From Anaerolineales bacterium (GTDB taxonomy: Bacteria; Chloroflexota; Anaerolineae; Anaerolineales; Villigracilaceae): a DNA stretch of 20,572 nt. Below are positions 7,556-15,074 of this stretch, piece after piece; the first letter of the stretch is position 1, and each line of letters starts with the position of its first letter. The position numbers and the translations under genes are program-made. The DNA lies in NCBI GenBank assembly GCA_016928525.1, contig JAFGKO010000273.1, positions 1 to 20,572 of the forward strand, read 5' to 3'. The notes beneath the pieces were generated by a model. That model had not been told where the DNA came from. It ran no database searches and worked only from the letters and a program-made list of their open reading frames with translations.

Positions 7556-8119
7556 TTACAGTAGCGGAATCCAGAACCAGGAATTCACCCAGTCAAGTAC
7601 GGGGGGGTAGATTTGAAGCCCGAGCAGCGCAACCAGGATGCCGACAATCGCGCCTGCAACAACATCTGAAACATAATGTACACCCATGGCCACACGTGCC
7701 AGCGCAACCAGCGGCGCCCAGACCCATAGCAGGATCCCTGCCCAGGCGGGACCAAGCGCAGTGGCAACCAGGGCGATCATAAAGGCACGCGCCGCATGCC
7801 CGGAGGGGAAGGAGTGTGGGTCGGTGTTGCGGTAGATGCCGCCCCATTCGCCTTCCGGCCTGCGACGGCGGATGATGAACTTGAGTGACATGACGATCAC
7901 GGCCAGTACGGAGATACCGCCGAACAGCACCACCGCCCATTTTTTCCAGAAAGGCTCGTTCGCGAATACCCATAACAGAATTAACCCCAAACCCCAGAAC
8001 CATGAGTCGCCGGAATGAGCAAAGAAAACAGATATATTACGAAGCAACCCAGGTTGCTCGGCAACGCGCAATCGATTGGAAGTGCGCGCGTCGATTTCTA
8101 AAACAGAACGAAAATTCAT
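7556..8119 (-). CDS. PAP2-family membrane phosphatase
   Basis: This 187-residue integral membrane protein has several hydrophobic segments and the three-part PAP2 signature. C1 is K80-x6-R87-P88 (KFIIRRRRP), C2 is PSGH at 105-108 with nucleophile-assisting H108, and C3 is R142-x5-H148-x3-D152 with alanine in place of the usual serine before R142. The family removes phosphate from lipid phosphates or pyrophosphates such as phosphatidic acid or undecaprenyl pyrophosphate; the substrate here is unknown. It starts 19 bases after the stop of the nucleotidyltransferase gene and has only a weak Shine-Dalgarno, so it is likely the third gene of that operon. That placement makes a headgroup or lipid-linked intermediate a plausible substrate. 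Confidence 0.9.
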   Translation of the reverse strand: MNFRSVLEIDARTSNRLRVAEQPGLLRNISVFFAHSGDSWFWGLGLILLWVFANEPFWKKWAVVLFGGISVLAVIVMSLKFIIRRRRPEGEWGGIYRNTDPHSFPSGHAARAFMIALVATALGPAWAGILLWVWAPLVALARVAMGVHYVSDVVAGAIVGILVALLGLQIYPPVLDWVNSWFWIPLL

Positions 8120-8138
8120 AAAGGTATGACCCCGATGG

Positions 8139-8918
8139 TTAAGTTTTTTTGTGCAGCTTTTCCATATCCTCGCGGATGAGCTCGAGCTGGTGGGGTTTGT
8201 CTACGTCCATGCCGGGTTCGGCGTGCTCCCAGATGATGGGGCGTCCGGTGATACCGATCCGTTTGGTAACGGTAGCAACCAGATCGTCCAGCGTGATTCT
8301 GCGTGTGGCAACCTTGAATAGAGTCCCGATGCCGAGCGTGGCGGCCTGCTTGAGCGGGGACTTGCGGTTGCCAATCAGTTCCTCCCACATGTCCAGGTGC
8401 TCGGTCGCCATACTGACATGCGTGATATGCATGTCGGCACCACACAGTTGTATATCTTTCAGTTTGGTGTAGGTGCGGTTGGAGCCGGGATAGCGCGTTT
8501 CCATGACTTCCCGTGGGATGACGCCATAATAAATATCTTCTTTGGTTTCCACGCACTTCTCGATCAGCCAATCCACCATTTCGGCATTGATGCCGGGGAT
8601 GTCGGATGAGGCGACCAATACGTACTCGGTCTTGGGATCGAGTTCGAGCGCTTTATCGACCCCGGCGACGATGTTTGCCAGCATGCGTCCTTGATTGGAG
8701 ATGTAATGAAGTGGTTTCTTGCAAGTGACGTCGCTCTTGGGCGAGAGCCCGATGAGAATGACGTTGTCCACGTGCTTGGCATCACTGAGCGCATCCAGCA
8801 CCCACTGGATCATGGGCTTGCCAGCTACATCGACGAGGGCCTTGGAGTCGCCGTTGGTATAGGTATAAAGGGGGTCTTCAGGGAGCGGAATCCCGCCGGC
8901 AGTTACGATTGCATCCAT
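8139..8918 (-). CDS. MobA/IspD-like nucleotidyltransferase
   Basis: This 259-residue protein has the NTP-transferase fold. The N-terminal MDAIVTAGG is followed by KALVDVAGKPMIQWVLDAL, the usual sugar- or polyol-phosphate nucleotidyltransferase signature with the KP lysine. ASSDIPG near 110 is the metal-binding aspartate region. The glycine-rich loop is atypical, with a longer insertion (IPLPEDPLYTYTNGDS) before the lysine. The start at 8918 is chosen because AAGGAG lies 5 bases upstream; an upstream in-frame extension would run into a repeat element. Nucleotide and acceptor cannot be read from the sequence. Neighbours are a conserved Rossmann-like protein (upstream) and a PAP2 phosphatase (downstream), so activation of a phosphorylated alcohol is possible. 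Confidence 0.85.
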   Translation of the reverse strand: MDAIVTAGGIPLPEDPLYTYTNGDSKALVDVAGKPMIQWVLDALSDAKHVDNVILIGLSPKSDVTCKKPLHYISNQGRMLANIVAGVDKALELDPKTEYVLVASSDIPGINAEMVDWLIEKCVETKEDIYYGVIPREVMETRYPGSNRTYTKLKDIQLCGADMHITHVSMATEHLDMWEELIGNRKSPLKQAATLGIGTLFKVATRRITLDDLVATVTKRIGITGRPIIWEHAEPGMDVDKPHQLELIREDMEKLHKKT

Positions 8919-8931
8919 AAGTTCTCCTTGG

Positions 8932-9008
8932 TTACCACAAAGGCACAAAGACACGAAGTCACAAATTTTCTTTTTGGTGTCTCTGAGTCTTGGTGTCGTT
9001 GTGGTGAA
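8932..9008. repeat. intergenic inverted repeat, CACAAAGG family
   Basis: An imperfect inverted repeat whose outer ends are TTACCACAAAGGCAC and, on the other strand, TTCACCACAACGACACC. It starts directly after the stop codon (9009-9011) of the upstream gene and ends just before the Shine-Dalgarno of the nucleotidyltransferase gene, filling the gap. It belongs to the same family as 18301-18381 and, more distantly, 16017-16090. Confidence 0.7.
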
Positions 9009-9914
9009 TCAATTGAGTTCCTGCAATTGCGGCTCGAAATTGAGCTTGTCGAGCAGTTCGCTGTATTCGTCCCACGATAGTGGGCGGTTCTTGCCAGAGA
9101 TAGCGACCAACGCGGCTTCCATCATGTTGGTGCCGAAGGAGCGGCCATCCAGCACAGGCGTGGTGGTGATCAGATATTTGACACCGCACTGTTTGAAAAG
9201 CTCCACGTCATCAGGCGTGGTAGTATTGGTTACGATCACTTTGCCCTGCATGTCGTCGGGCATATGTTTCTTGATGTAATGGCAATCCCCGGCGATTACA
9301 GTCGCCCACTGGTAATACTTTTCATATTTCGGGGTACGCACATCCTGCTTTTCTCCAGTTGGATAAAGCCATTCGAAGGGGAAGCGCGTAACGATGGGAA
9401 TCATAATCTTAGCCAGCGTGCGCAGACCATTCAGGCTCTTGATTGCAATCGGAATGCCCAGCGCAAACATCAAATCGCCAAAAACGACCTCATAGCCAGC
9501 CTCCGTGAACGACTTCGACAATCCCCAACGATCCACACCCAGGGTGATGAAAACCTTGCGCCCGTGCTCTTTAAGATAATCTCCAATTTTCTCATCGAGA
9601 AAGACTGGGGCTTTGTTCTCCAGCGTATTCTTCAAACCGCCGCCGTCCACGACTGGTGTCTTTTCCACGAAACGCACCATGGGCTGCACCGAGTGGAAGG
9701 GATAAAATTTTCCATCAACCAGAGCACCCAGATCTGCGCCACCAACCCCGAACGCATCCACTTTGCCGTCGAGTTCTTTGTATTTGAGCGCGGCGGCTTC
9801 CATATCCCCGTCCGTACCGATGCGTTCGATGCTGACCTTTTCACCTAGCAAGTTCACTTCCACTGCTTTATCGCGTTTGGACGAACCGATGCTGATGCTG
9901 ACTGCTCGTTTCAT
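9009..9914 (-). CDS. conserved protein, quinate 5-dehydrogenase-like by name only
   Basis: This 301-residue cytoplasmic protein opens with MKRAVSISIGSSKRDKAVEV and contains the VDAFGVGGADLGAL and KVFITLGVDRWGLSKSFTEAGYEVVFGD segments, the latter resembling a nucleotide-binding beta-alpha unit. It resembles a family that, from memory, automated pipelines call quinate 5-dehydrogenase. No classical SDR or shikimate dehydrogenase motif is visible, so that name should be treated as unproven. The start at 9914 is chosen for GGAGGAG a few bases upstream; a further in-frame start six residues earlier is less likely. It is the first gene of an operon with the nucleotidyltransferase and PAP2 phosphatase genes, which suggests a shared pathway. 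Confidence 0.7.
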   Translation of the reverse strand: MKRAVSISIGSSKRDKAVEVNLLGEKVSIERIGTDGDMEAAALKYKELDGKVDAFGVGGADLGALVDGKFYPFHSVQPMVRFVEKTPVVDGGGLKNTLENKAPVFLDEKIGDYLKEHGRKVFITLGVDRWGLSKSFTEAGYEVVFGDLMFALGIPIAIKSLNGLRTLAKIMIPIVTRFPFEWLYPTGEKQDVRTPKYEKYYQWATVIAGDCHYIKKHMPDDMQGKVIVTNTTTPDDVELFKQCGVKYLITTTPVLDGRSFGTNMMEAALVAISGKNRPLSWDEYSELLDKLNFEPQLQELN

Positions 9915-9942
9915 ACACTCTCCTCCAGTCAAAGTTATTTTC

Positions 9943-9971
9943 AGTATACACCCAAGTCAAACTCCTGAGAA
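9943..9971 (-). promoter_or_regulatory. possible promoter of the nucleotidyltransferase/PAP2 operon
   Basis: On the minus strand, TTCTCA (9966-9971), a 17-base spacer and TATACT (9943-9948). The predicted start is near 9936, about 20 bases before the ATG. The -35 matches consensus at four of six positions. Confidence 0.4.
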
Positions 9972-9987
9972 TAACCCGTTTCAAAAC

Positions 9988-10017
9988 AAAACCGCCCGGT
10001 GGGTGTCGGGCGGTTTT
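9988..10017 (-). terminator. terminator of the ABC efflux operon
   Basis: A perfect 11-bp GC-rich stem AAAACCGCCCG (9988-9998) / CGGGCGGTTTT (10007-10017) with an 8-base loop. On the minus strand the T-run is TTTTGTTTTG. It lies downstream of the HlyD gene, the last of the minus-strand operon, and upstream of the next operon's promoter. Confidence 0.8.
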
Positions 10018-10049
10018 CAGTTTGGATACTCAAGATTCAGTTTAAAAAG

Positions 10050-10096
10050 TGACAGGCACCTTCGCGAAGCACCCCGTAGGGGCCAGGTGCCTGTCA
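10050..10096. repeat. REP-like element with perfect 12-bp arms
   Basis: TGACAGGCACCT (10050-10061) is perfectly inverted at 10085-10096. The 23-base interior holds two small dyads, TTCGCGAA (overlapping the first arm) and CCCC-GTA-GGGG. It lies between the HlyD stop codon and the operon terminator, so it is transcribed in the 3' UTR. Compact nested dyads of this kind are typical of REP/REPIN elements. Confidence 0.65.
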
Positions 10097-10124
10097 TTTC
10101 ATACGTCCGTTTTCAATAGATATT

Positions 10125-11531
10125 CTATTGACCGAAAGTCACATCCACCGGCATCCCGGGTTTCAATTTTCCATCCGGGTTTTTCACCGATAATTCAACT
10201 GCATACACCGTCGTCTGGCGCTCCTCTTTGGTCTGGACGTTGCGTGGGGTGTACTCGGCCTGGTCGGCGATGCGGGTGACGGTAGCACTGAAGGTTTCAC
10301 TGGGAAACGAGTCCACGCTGAGGGAGGCACTATCGCCCAACTTCACCTCGCCGTAACGGTCTTCAGGGATGTAAACCGTTATCTTCAAGGTATCCAATTT
10401 GGCGATGGTTATAACGGTCATGCCAGCCTGGACGACTTCGCCAGGTTGCACGCTGCGTGTCAGCACGACACCGTCCATGGGTGCATTAATGGTCAGTTTA
10501 TTGATTTGCAGGTCCAGCACAGCCAGTTGCGCTTCTGACTCCGTCACCGTGGCCTGCGCCTGGTCCATGCCAGCTTTGGCCTGTTCCACTGCGTCATTGG
10601 CGGCGGTCACGCTCAGGGAATCTTCCCCGGTTTGTAAGGAGGCCAGATAGTCGTGCGCGCTTTCCAATTGTTCTTTCGCAACTTCAAATTCTGCACGCGC
10701 GTCCAACACGCGGGTAGCCGCATCAGAAGCCAAAAGATCGCTATAGGCAATTTGGGCAGCCTGCAATTCAGCTTTGGCTGCATCATAGGCGCGCTGTGCG
10801 GCACGGACCAGGTTGGGATCCTCAGACAGATCCTTTGCGATGGCAATGCGATCCTGATAACTGCCTTGGAAGTTTAGCGGGATGTCGGGGTATGCCAATT
10901 CATCTGGAGTGATGGTCTCCTTGCTCAACTTGGCCCGTTCATAGACGCCTTTTGTCACCAGGTATGTGATGCGCGCATCTGCCAGGCGTTTTTCGGTTTC
11001 CAGGAAATCAGCATTGTTCAAATCCTGTATGACCTGATCCAGATCCGCCTGCGCTGCATCCAGATTGTTTTGAGCGGTTTCAATGACAGCCTGGGCAGCC
11101 AGGACCGTCTCCTCCCGCGTGAAGTACCACTTCGGCTGATTGAACGGGTCTGGGCGTTTGCCGACCCAATCCTGGGTGCGGTTGGAACTGTCAGCAGCGC
11201 GGGCAGCTACAAGCGCGATCTCGTATTGCGTTTGCGCGCTCGCATAGGCCGCTTCCGCGGCTTGGTACGCGGATTTGGCGGTCGCAACGGATGCGGCTGC
11301 CGCCTGGCGTTGTGCTGTCAGGAGTTCATCTTCGATGCGCAAGATGGGATCGCCTGCTTTGACCGAATCCCCTTCCCTGACAAAAACTTCAGCGACCTGT
11401 CCGCCTATTTCGGGTGAAATAGCGACCTCAGTCGCCTCGATCAACCCCGAGGCCTGCAACGCCGCGCTATCGGCTGGTCTGCAGCTGACCAGTAATAAGC
11501 TCAGAAGCAAAAAGGTAACAAGTTTTTTCAT
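10125..11531 (-). CDS. HlyD/YbhG-type periplasmic-adaptor-like lipoprotein of ABC exporter
   Basis: This 468-residue protein carries a lipoprotein signal (MKK start, lipobox LVSC, cysteine 17). A first barrel-sandwich half follows (about 35-68, VAISPEIGGQVAEVFVREGDSVKAGDPIL). Next is a very long Ala/Gln/Glu-rich alpha-hairpin (about 70-335), then the second lipoyl half (INAPMDGVVLTRSVQPGEVVQAG) and a beta-barrel C-terminus. It is a membrane fusion/adaptor subunit that works with an ABC-2 exporter. The hairpin is interrupted by a non-coiled stretch (WVGKRPDPFNQPKWYF). The start at 11531 is supported by GGAGGT 4 bases upstream. It is the last gene of the operon, about 40 bases after the ATPase gene. 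In a single-membrane cell it would project outward rather than span a periplasm. Confidence 0.9.
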   Translation of the reverse strand: MKKLVTFLLLSLLLVSCRPADSAALQASGLIEATEVAISPEIGGQVAEVFVREGDSVKAGDPILRIEDELLTAQRQAAAASVATAKSAYQAAEAAYASAQTQYEIALVAARAADSSNRTQDWVGKRPDPFNQPKWYFTREETVLAAQAVIETAQNNLDAAQADLDQVIQDLNNADFLETEKRLADARITYLVTKGVYERAKLSKETITPDELAYPDIPLNFQGSYQDRIAIAKDLSEDPNLVRAAQRAYDAAKAELQAAQIAYSDLLASDAATRVLDARAEFEVAKEQLESAHDYLASLQTGEDSLSVTAANDAVEQAKAGMDQAQATVTESEAQLAVLDLQINKLTINAPMDGVVLTRSVQPGEVVQAGMTVITIAKLDTLKITVYIPEDRYGEVKLGDSASLSVDSFPSETFSATVTRIADQAEYTPRNVQTKEERQTTVYAVELSVKNPDGKLKPGMPVDVTFGQ

Positions 11532-11571
11532 AACGACCTCCATGTCTTACTTTTTACGTTTTACAGATCAC

Positions 11572-12516
11572 TTACGCCTTCATTGCTGAAATAAATACGT
11601 CTTCCAGTGATGGCTCGATGATCGACATCTGCCCGATGTGAATTCCAGCTTTATCCATTTCATTTTCAATAGAAATTTGATGTTTTTTCATATCTGGCGC
11701 CACCACATGGACGAGCGAGCCATACAACTCGACTTCTTCGATGGGCAACACTCCGGCTTCCTGGGCAGCGCGCAACACCTTGACCGCCTTCACCGCATCC
11801 GACGGTGCGATTTCCAGCACCTGGCCGCGCATCATTTGGGATTTGATCTGCGCAGGCGAGCCGTAAGCGATGATCTTCCCGCGTTGGATAAAGGCCAGGC
11901 GATGACAGTGCTCGGCCTCGTCCATGTAGTGGGTGGTGACAAAGACAGTGATGCCCTCGGCGATCAATTTATAGAGCAGATCCCAGAAGGCGCGCCGGGA
12001 AACGGGGTCCACACCTGCGGTGGGCTCATCCAGGAAGAGCACCTCGGGACGGTGCAGGATGGCCGCGCTGAGCGCCAAGCGTTGACGCCACCCGCCAGAT
12101 AGATCTTTTGTTTTTGAGTGTTCACGACCTTCAAGACCAGCCATAATGAGAGCATCATTGATGCGATTTTGCAACTCGGCATTTTTCAGACCGTAAGCCG
12201 CGCCATAAAAGTTCAGGTTTTGCAGCACGGTCAGGTCGTTGTACAGGCTGAAACGCTGGGACATGTAGCCAACGCGCGGGCGGATTTTGGCAGTGTCACC
12301 ATCCACGTCCATGCCCAACACCTGCACCCCGCCAGAGGTAGGTTTCATCAACCCCAACGTCATGCGGATAGTGGTCGTCTTGCCCGAGCCGTTTGGACCG
12401 AGGAAGCCAAAGATTTCGCCACGGCGGACTTCGAAATTGATACCGTCCACGGCGGTGAAATCGCCGAAGCGTTTGATGAGGGATTTTGCGGTAATTGCGG
12501 GTTGTTCAGAATTCAT
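11572..12516 (-). CDS. ABC exporter ATPase with canonical motifs
   Basis: This is a 314-residue ATPase of an ABC-2 type exporter. Walker A is GPNGSGKT at 40-47, the Q-loop region is MSQRFSLYNDLTVLQN, the signature is LSGGW at 139-143, Walker B is VLFLDE at 159-164, and the switch histidine is H196 (TTHYMDEAEHC). All catalytic residues are intact. The C-terminal tail (about 225-314) is typical of drug-exporter ATPases. It corresponds to one half of the tandem ATPase YbhF of E. coli. No good Shine-Dalgarno precedes the ATG; the leader is A-rich and adjoins two repeat elements that separate it from the permease gene. Confidence 0.93.
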   Translation of the reverse strand: MNSEQPAITAKSLIKRFGDFTAVDGINFEVRRGEIFGFLGPNGSGKTTTIRMTLGLMKPTSGGVQVLGMDVDGDTAKIRPRVGYMSQRFSLYNDLTVLQNLNFYGAAYGLKNAELQNRINDALIMAGLEGREHSKTKDLSGGWRQRLALSAAILHRPEVLFLDEPTAGVDPVSRRAFWDLLYKLIAEGITVFVTTHYMDEAEHCHRLAFIQRGKIIAYGSPAQIKSQMMRGQVLEIAPSDAVKAVKVLRAAQEAGVLPIEEVELYGSLVHVVAPDMKKHQISIENEMDKAGIHIGQMSIIEPSLEDVFISAMKA

Positions 12517-12533
12517 AAATTTTCATTTTTTTC

Positions 12534-12604
12534 GGTGGTCGAGTAGTTCTGAGCCGTCTTGCTGAGCTTGTCGAAGCAGAGGCGAAGAATGTATCGAGAC
12601 CACC
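12534..12604. repeat. REP-like element A (GGTGGTC family)
   Basis: Outer ends GGTGGTCGAGTAG and TATCGAGACCACC form 7-bp perfect terminal inverted repeats (GGTGGTC/GACCACC) around an interior with a smaller dyad (GCTTGTCGAAGC). It is 71 bases long and lies just upstream of the ATPase start codon. The same layout recurs at 19398-19442 and 19461-19508. Confidence 0.65.
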
Positions 12605-12638
12605 ACTAACCAAGTAATTTTTCGTTTGCAGGTTTCCT

Positions 12639-12700
12639 GTTGGTTTCCCTGGCCCGGAACGCCAGGACGGGCGCTACGGGCTACGCCCTACTCAACCAAC
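12639..12700. repeat. REP-like element B (GTTGGTT family)
   Basis: Ends GTTGGTT (12639-12645) and AACCAAC (12694-12700) enclose two hairpins: CCTGGC/GCCAGG, and GGGCG/CGCCC around a CTACGGGCTA loop. It stops 10 bases from the permease stop codon. With element A it fills nearly all of the 194-base gap between permease and ATPase genes. Confidence 0.6.
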
Positions 12701-12710
12701 GACGTATCCT

Positions 12711-13835
12711 TTAATCTAGCGCCTTCCGCACATAGCGCAGCGAGAACGTACCGATCACCAGCCCCAAGCCTGCCAGCCACAACAGGTTGGGCCAGAGCAC
12801 ATCCAGCCCGGCGCCTTTGAGCAATATTCCGCGCAAAATCGTCAACCAGTGATGCGCAGGGATGAAGTTGGCAAACCACTGTAAGACTTGCGGCATTCCT
12901 TCCACGGGGGCGGCATAGCCGGTGAACATGAAGTCCACCATGCCGATCAGCATGACCAGCAGGAAAGCCTGATGCTGCGTGCGCGACATAACCGAGATGA
13001 CCAGTCCCTTGCCGAGTTCAACCATCAAGTAGCCGAAAGCCAGGATAAGCAGCAGTGGCAGCGATCCGCGCACCGGGACGCCAAAGGCGAAATGCACCAT
13101 GGTCAACATCAACAGGAAATCGGTAAAGCCGACGATAATGACTGGAATGGACTTGCCGATGATGATTTCCATCGAGGAGAACGGCATGACCAGTAACTGT
13201 TCCAGCGTGCCGAGTTCGCGCTCCCGAGAAAAGGCCAGCGCCGCGAAGAGCAGCACGGTGAATTCCAGCATCAGTCCCAATTCGGCCGGGGTGGTATACA
13301 AGGCTTCGCTCAGGGCTTCGTTGAACCAGACCCGTAGACTGGGATCGAACCCGGCAAATTCGTTGGGACTCAGGCCCAGGCGTTGGATCGTGATGCGCTG
13401 GCCTAAATCCTGGGCCACACCCTGGATCGCTCGCTGGGCCGCGATGGCAGGCGTGCTCTCCGCGCCATTCAAAATGACTGCCAGCGTCGGCCTGCCGCTC
13501 GGGGAGGTCATCTGCTCATCGAAATCCGGCGGGATGACCACTGCAGCGTTGATCGTGCCGCGGTTGAGCGCATCTTCGATGGTCGGCATATCGCTGACGT
13601 ATTCGGCCTGCCGGAAGGTACCGGTGTTTTCGATAGAGACTACCAGCGCCCGGCTGGCCGCGCTGTGATCATGGTCGAGCACCATGAAGGGTAAATTGTT
13701 GATCGGCCGCGAGGTAGCCCAGCCGACCAGCAGCAACTCCGTCGCGCCGCCGAGCAACATGAAGGCCGGCATCCACCAGTCATTGCGCAGGTGAATGAAT
13801 TCTTTGATAACCAGTGACCAGATTCTTCTCAACAT
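12711..13835 (-). CDS. ABC-2 type exporter permease (distal)
   Basis: This 374-residue YbhR/YhhJ-type permease has an N-terminal membrane segment (about 18-40) and a large extracytoplasmic domain (about 45-185). A five- to six-helix C-terminal bundle is preceded by the family motif SRERELGTLEQLLVMP. It forms the channel together with the paralogous permease upstream; the conserved GTLEQLL motif is shared. The ATG at 13835 is preferred, because the longer reading frame begins with GTG inside a repeat element. The Shine-Dalgarno is poor. Ends RYVRKALD. Confidence 0.92.
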   Translation of the reverse strand: MLRRIWSLVIKEFIHLRNDWWMPAFMLLGGATELLLVGWATSRPINNLPFMVLDHDHSAASRALVVSIENTGTFRQAEYVSDMPTIEDALNRGTINAAVVIPPDFDEQMTSPSGRPTLAVILNGAESTPAIAAQRAIQGVAQDLGQRITIQRLGLSPNEFAGFDPSLRVWFNEALSEALYTTPAELGLMLEFTVLLFAALAFSRERELGTLEQLLVMPFSSMEIIIGKSIPVIIVGFTDFLLMLTMVHFAFGVPVRGSLPLLLILAFGYLMVELGKGLVISVMSRTQHQAFLLVMLIGMVDFMFTGYAAPVEGMPQVLQWFANFIPAHHWLTILRGILLKGAGLDVLWPNLLWLAGLGLVIGTFSLRYVRKALD

Positions 13836-13842
13836 AATTTCT

Positions 13843-13915
13843 AAATCCGCAGATTTCACGGATTACGCGGTCAGTCAAAGAAAAAATCTGTGAAATCTGC
13901 TTAATCTGTGGATTT
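13843..13915. repeat. intergenic inverted repeat, AAATCCGCAGATTT family
   Basis: Arms near 13843-13864 (AAATCCGCAGATTTCACGG) and 13885-13915 form an imperfect long hairpin around an A-rich loop. It lies between the two permease genes: it starts one base after the upstream stop codon (13917-13919) and ends 7 bases before the downstream ATG, so it fills the gap and leaves almost no ribosome-binding space. Confidence 0.7.
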
Positions 13916-13916
13916 C

Positions 13917-15074
13917 TCACGCCAACTTCTTCCTGAAAAACAACGCCGCGACCAGCGTGAAAGCGACACCCAACACCACCAGCATGACCAGGTTCGGCCA
14001 GAGCACCTCCAGGCCGATGCCAGGCAGGAACACGCCACGGGTAATCACTGCATAGTGCGTGCCCGGCAGGAACATGGCTTCCATGCGGGCTTCCTCCGGC
14101 ATCGAAGCCAATGGGAAGAAAATGCCGGTCAGGAAGAAGCCGGGGAAGAAAATCACCAAAAATGACAGCGCCAGCGCTGCCGCCTGCGTGCGCATGAAGA
14201 CACCCACGATAATGCCCATGCTCAACACGGCGAACATGAAAACAGCAGACAACCCAAAAAATAACGCGAAATTGCCATTGAACGAAATCCCGAACCAGGC
14301 AATCGCCAGCGCCGGGATGATAAGCACATTGATCAGGCCAACCAGGATGTAAGGAATGATCTTGCCCAGCAGCAGTTCGGCGCGCCCGATCGGTGTTGCC
14401 AGTAATTGCTCCAGTGTGCCATGCTCGCGTTCGTGCGCCAGAGTCAACGCCACCGATAGAGCCGGGAATCCCAGCACCATCGAGATCAGGCCAGGGATGA
14501 TGTCGTTGCGGGGCTTCAAATCGGGGTTGAACCAGGTGCGGATGCGCAGGTCAATCGGTTGGAGCGTGTCCACAGAAAAGCCTTGGGCATGCAGTTGTCC
14601 TGCCAGCGCCGCGCTGATGAACTCCTCGGCCCGGTTGGCAATGTGTTCCACTGCAAAACTGCCGCTCTCCGGCTCCGTGCCGTTGATGATGATTTGCATC
14701 GGCATGCCCTTCAGCGCCAGGATATCCGCTGCGAAGCCCGGTGAAATGACCAACGCCGCTTTGATCTCCCCACGCATCAGCATCGCCTCGACCTCGTCCA
14801 TGCTCGCTGCATAGGCATACAGGTCCAGGTCCTGCCCGGCTGTGATCTGCTCCACGAAGGCCTGCGAGGTCTGGCTCTTGTCCATATCCAGCACCGCGAG
14901 CGGCACATGCTTCAAGTCCACCGTCAGCGCATAGGCCATCAACAACAGCAGCGCCGTGGGCGTGAACAGCACCAGGATCAACGTGCTGCGGTCGCGCACG
15001 ATATGATGAAATTCTTTGCGAGTTACCGCCCAGATATGACGAAGAGACGCCCGTGCTGAACGTGGTTGAAGCAT
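13917..15074 (-). CDS. ABC-2 type exporter permease (proximal)
   Basis: This 385-residue permease is a paralogue of the next gene. It has an N-terminal cytoplasmic helix and membrane segment (about 32-52), a large external domain (about 55-205) and a C-terminal helical bundle with EREHGTLEQLLATPIGRAELLLGK. Its ATG overlaps the ATPase stop codon by one base (TAATG), implying translational coupling and assembly with that ATPase. The substrate is unknown; relatives export drugs, dyes or cations. Confidence 0.93.
   Translation of the reverse strand: MLQPRSARASLRHIWAVTRKEFHHIVRDRSTLILVLFTPTALLLLMAYALTVDLKHVPLAVLDMDKSQTSQAFVEQITAGQDLDLYAYAASMDEVEAMLMRGEIKAALVISPGFAADILALKGMPMQIIINGTEPESGSFAVEHIANRAEEFISAALAGQLHAQGFSVDTLQPIDLRIRTWFNPDLKPRNDIIPGLISMVLGFPALSVALTLAHEREHGTLEQLLATPIGRAELLLGKIIPYILVGLINVLIIPALAIAWFGISFNGNFALFFGLSAVFMFAVLSMGIIVGVFMRTQAAALALSFLVIFFPGFFLTGIFFPLASMPEEARMEAMFLPGTHYAVITRGVFLPGIGLEVLWPNLVMLVVLGVAFTLVAALFFRKKLA

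Noticed and set aside
8919..8954. Upstream extension of the nucleotidyltransferase (MSLCLCGNQGEL)
   Set aside because: It is coded by a repeat element, and the internal ATG at 8918 has a good Shine-Dalgarno and begins the conserved fold.
12517..12710. Insertion sequence between permease and ATPase genes
   Set aside because: The gap is under 200 bases with no transposase frame; the two short palindromic elements explain it.
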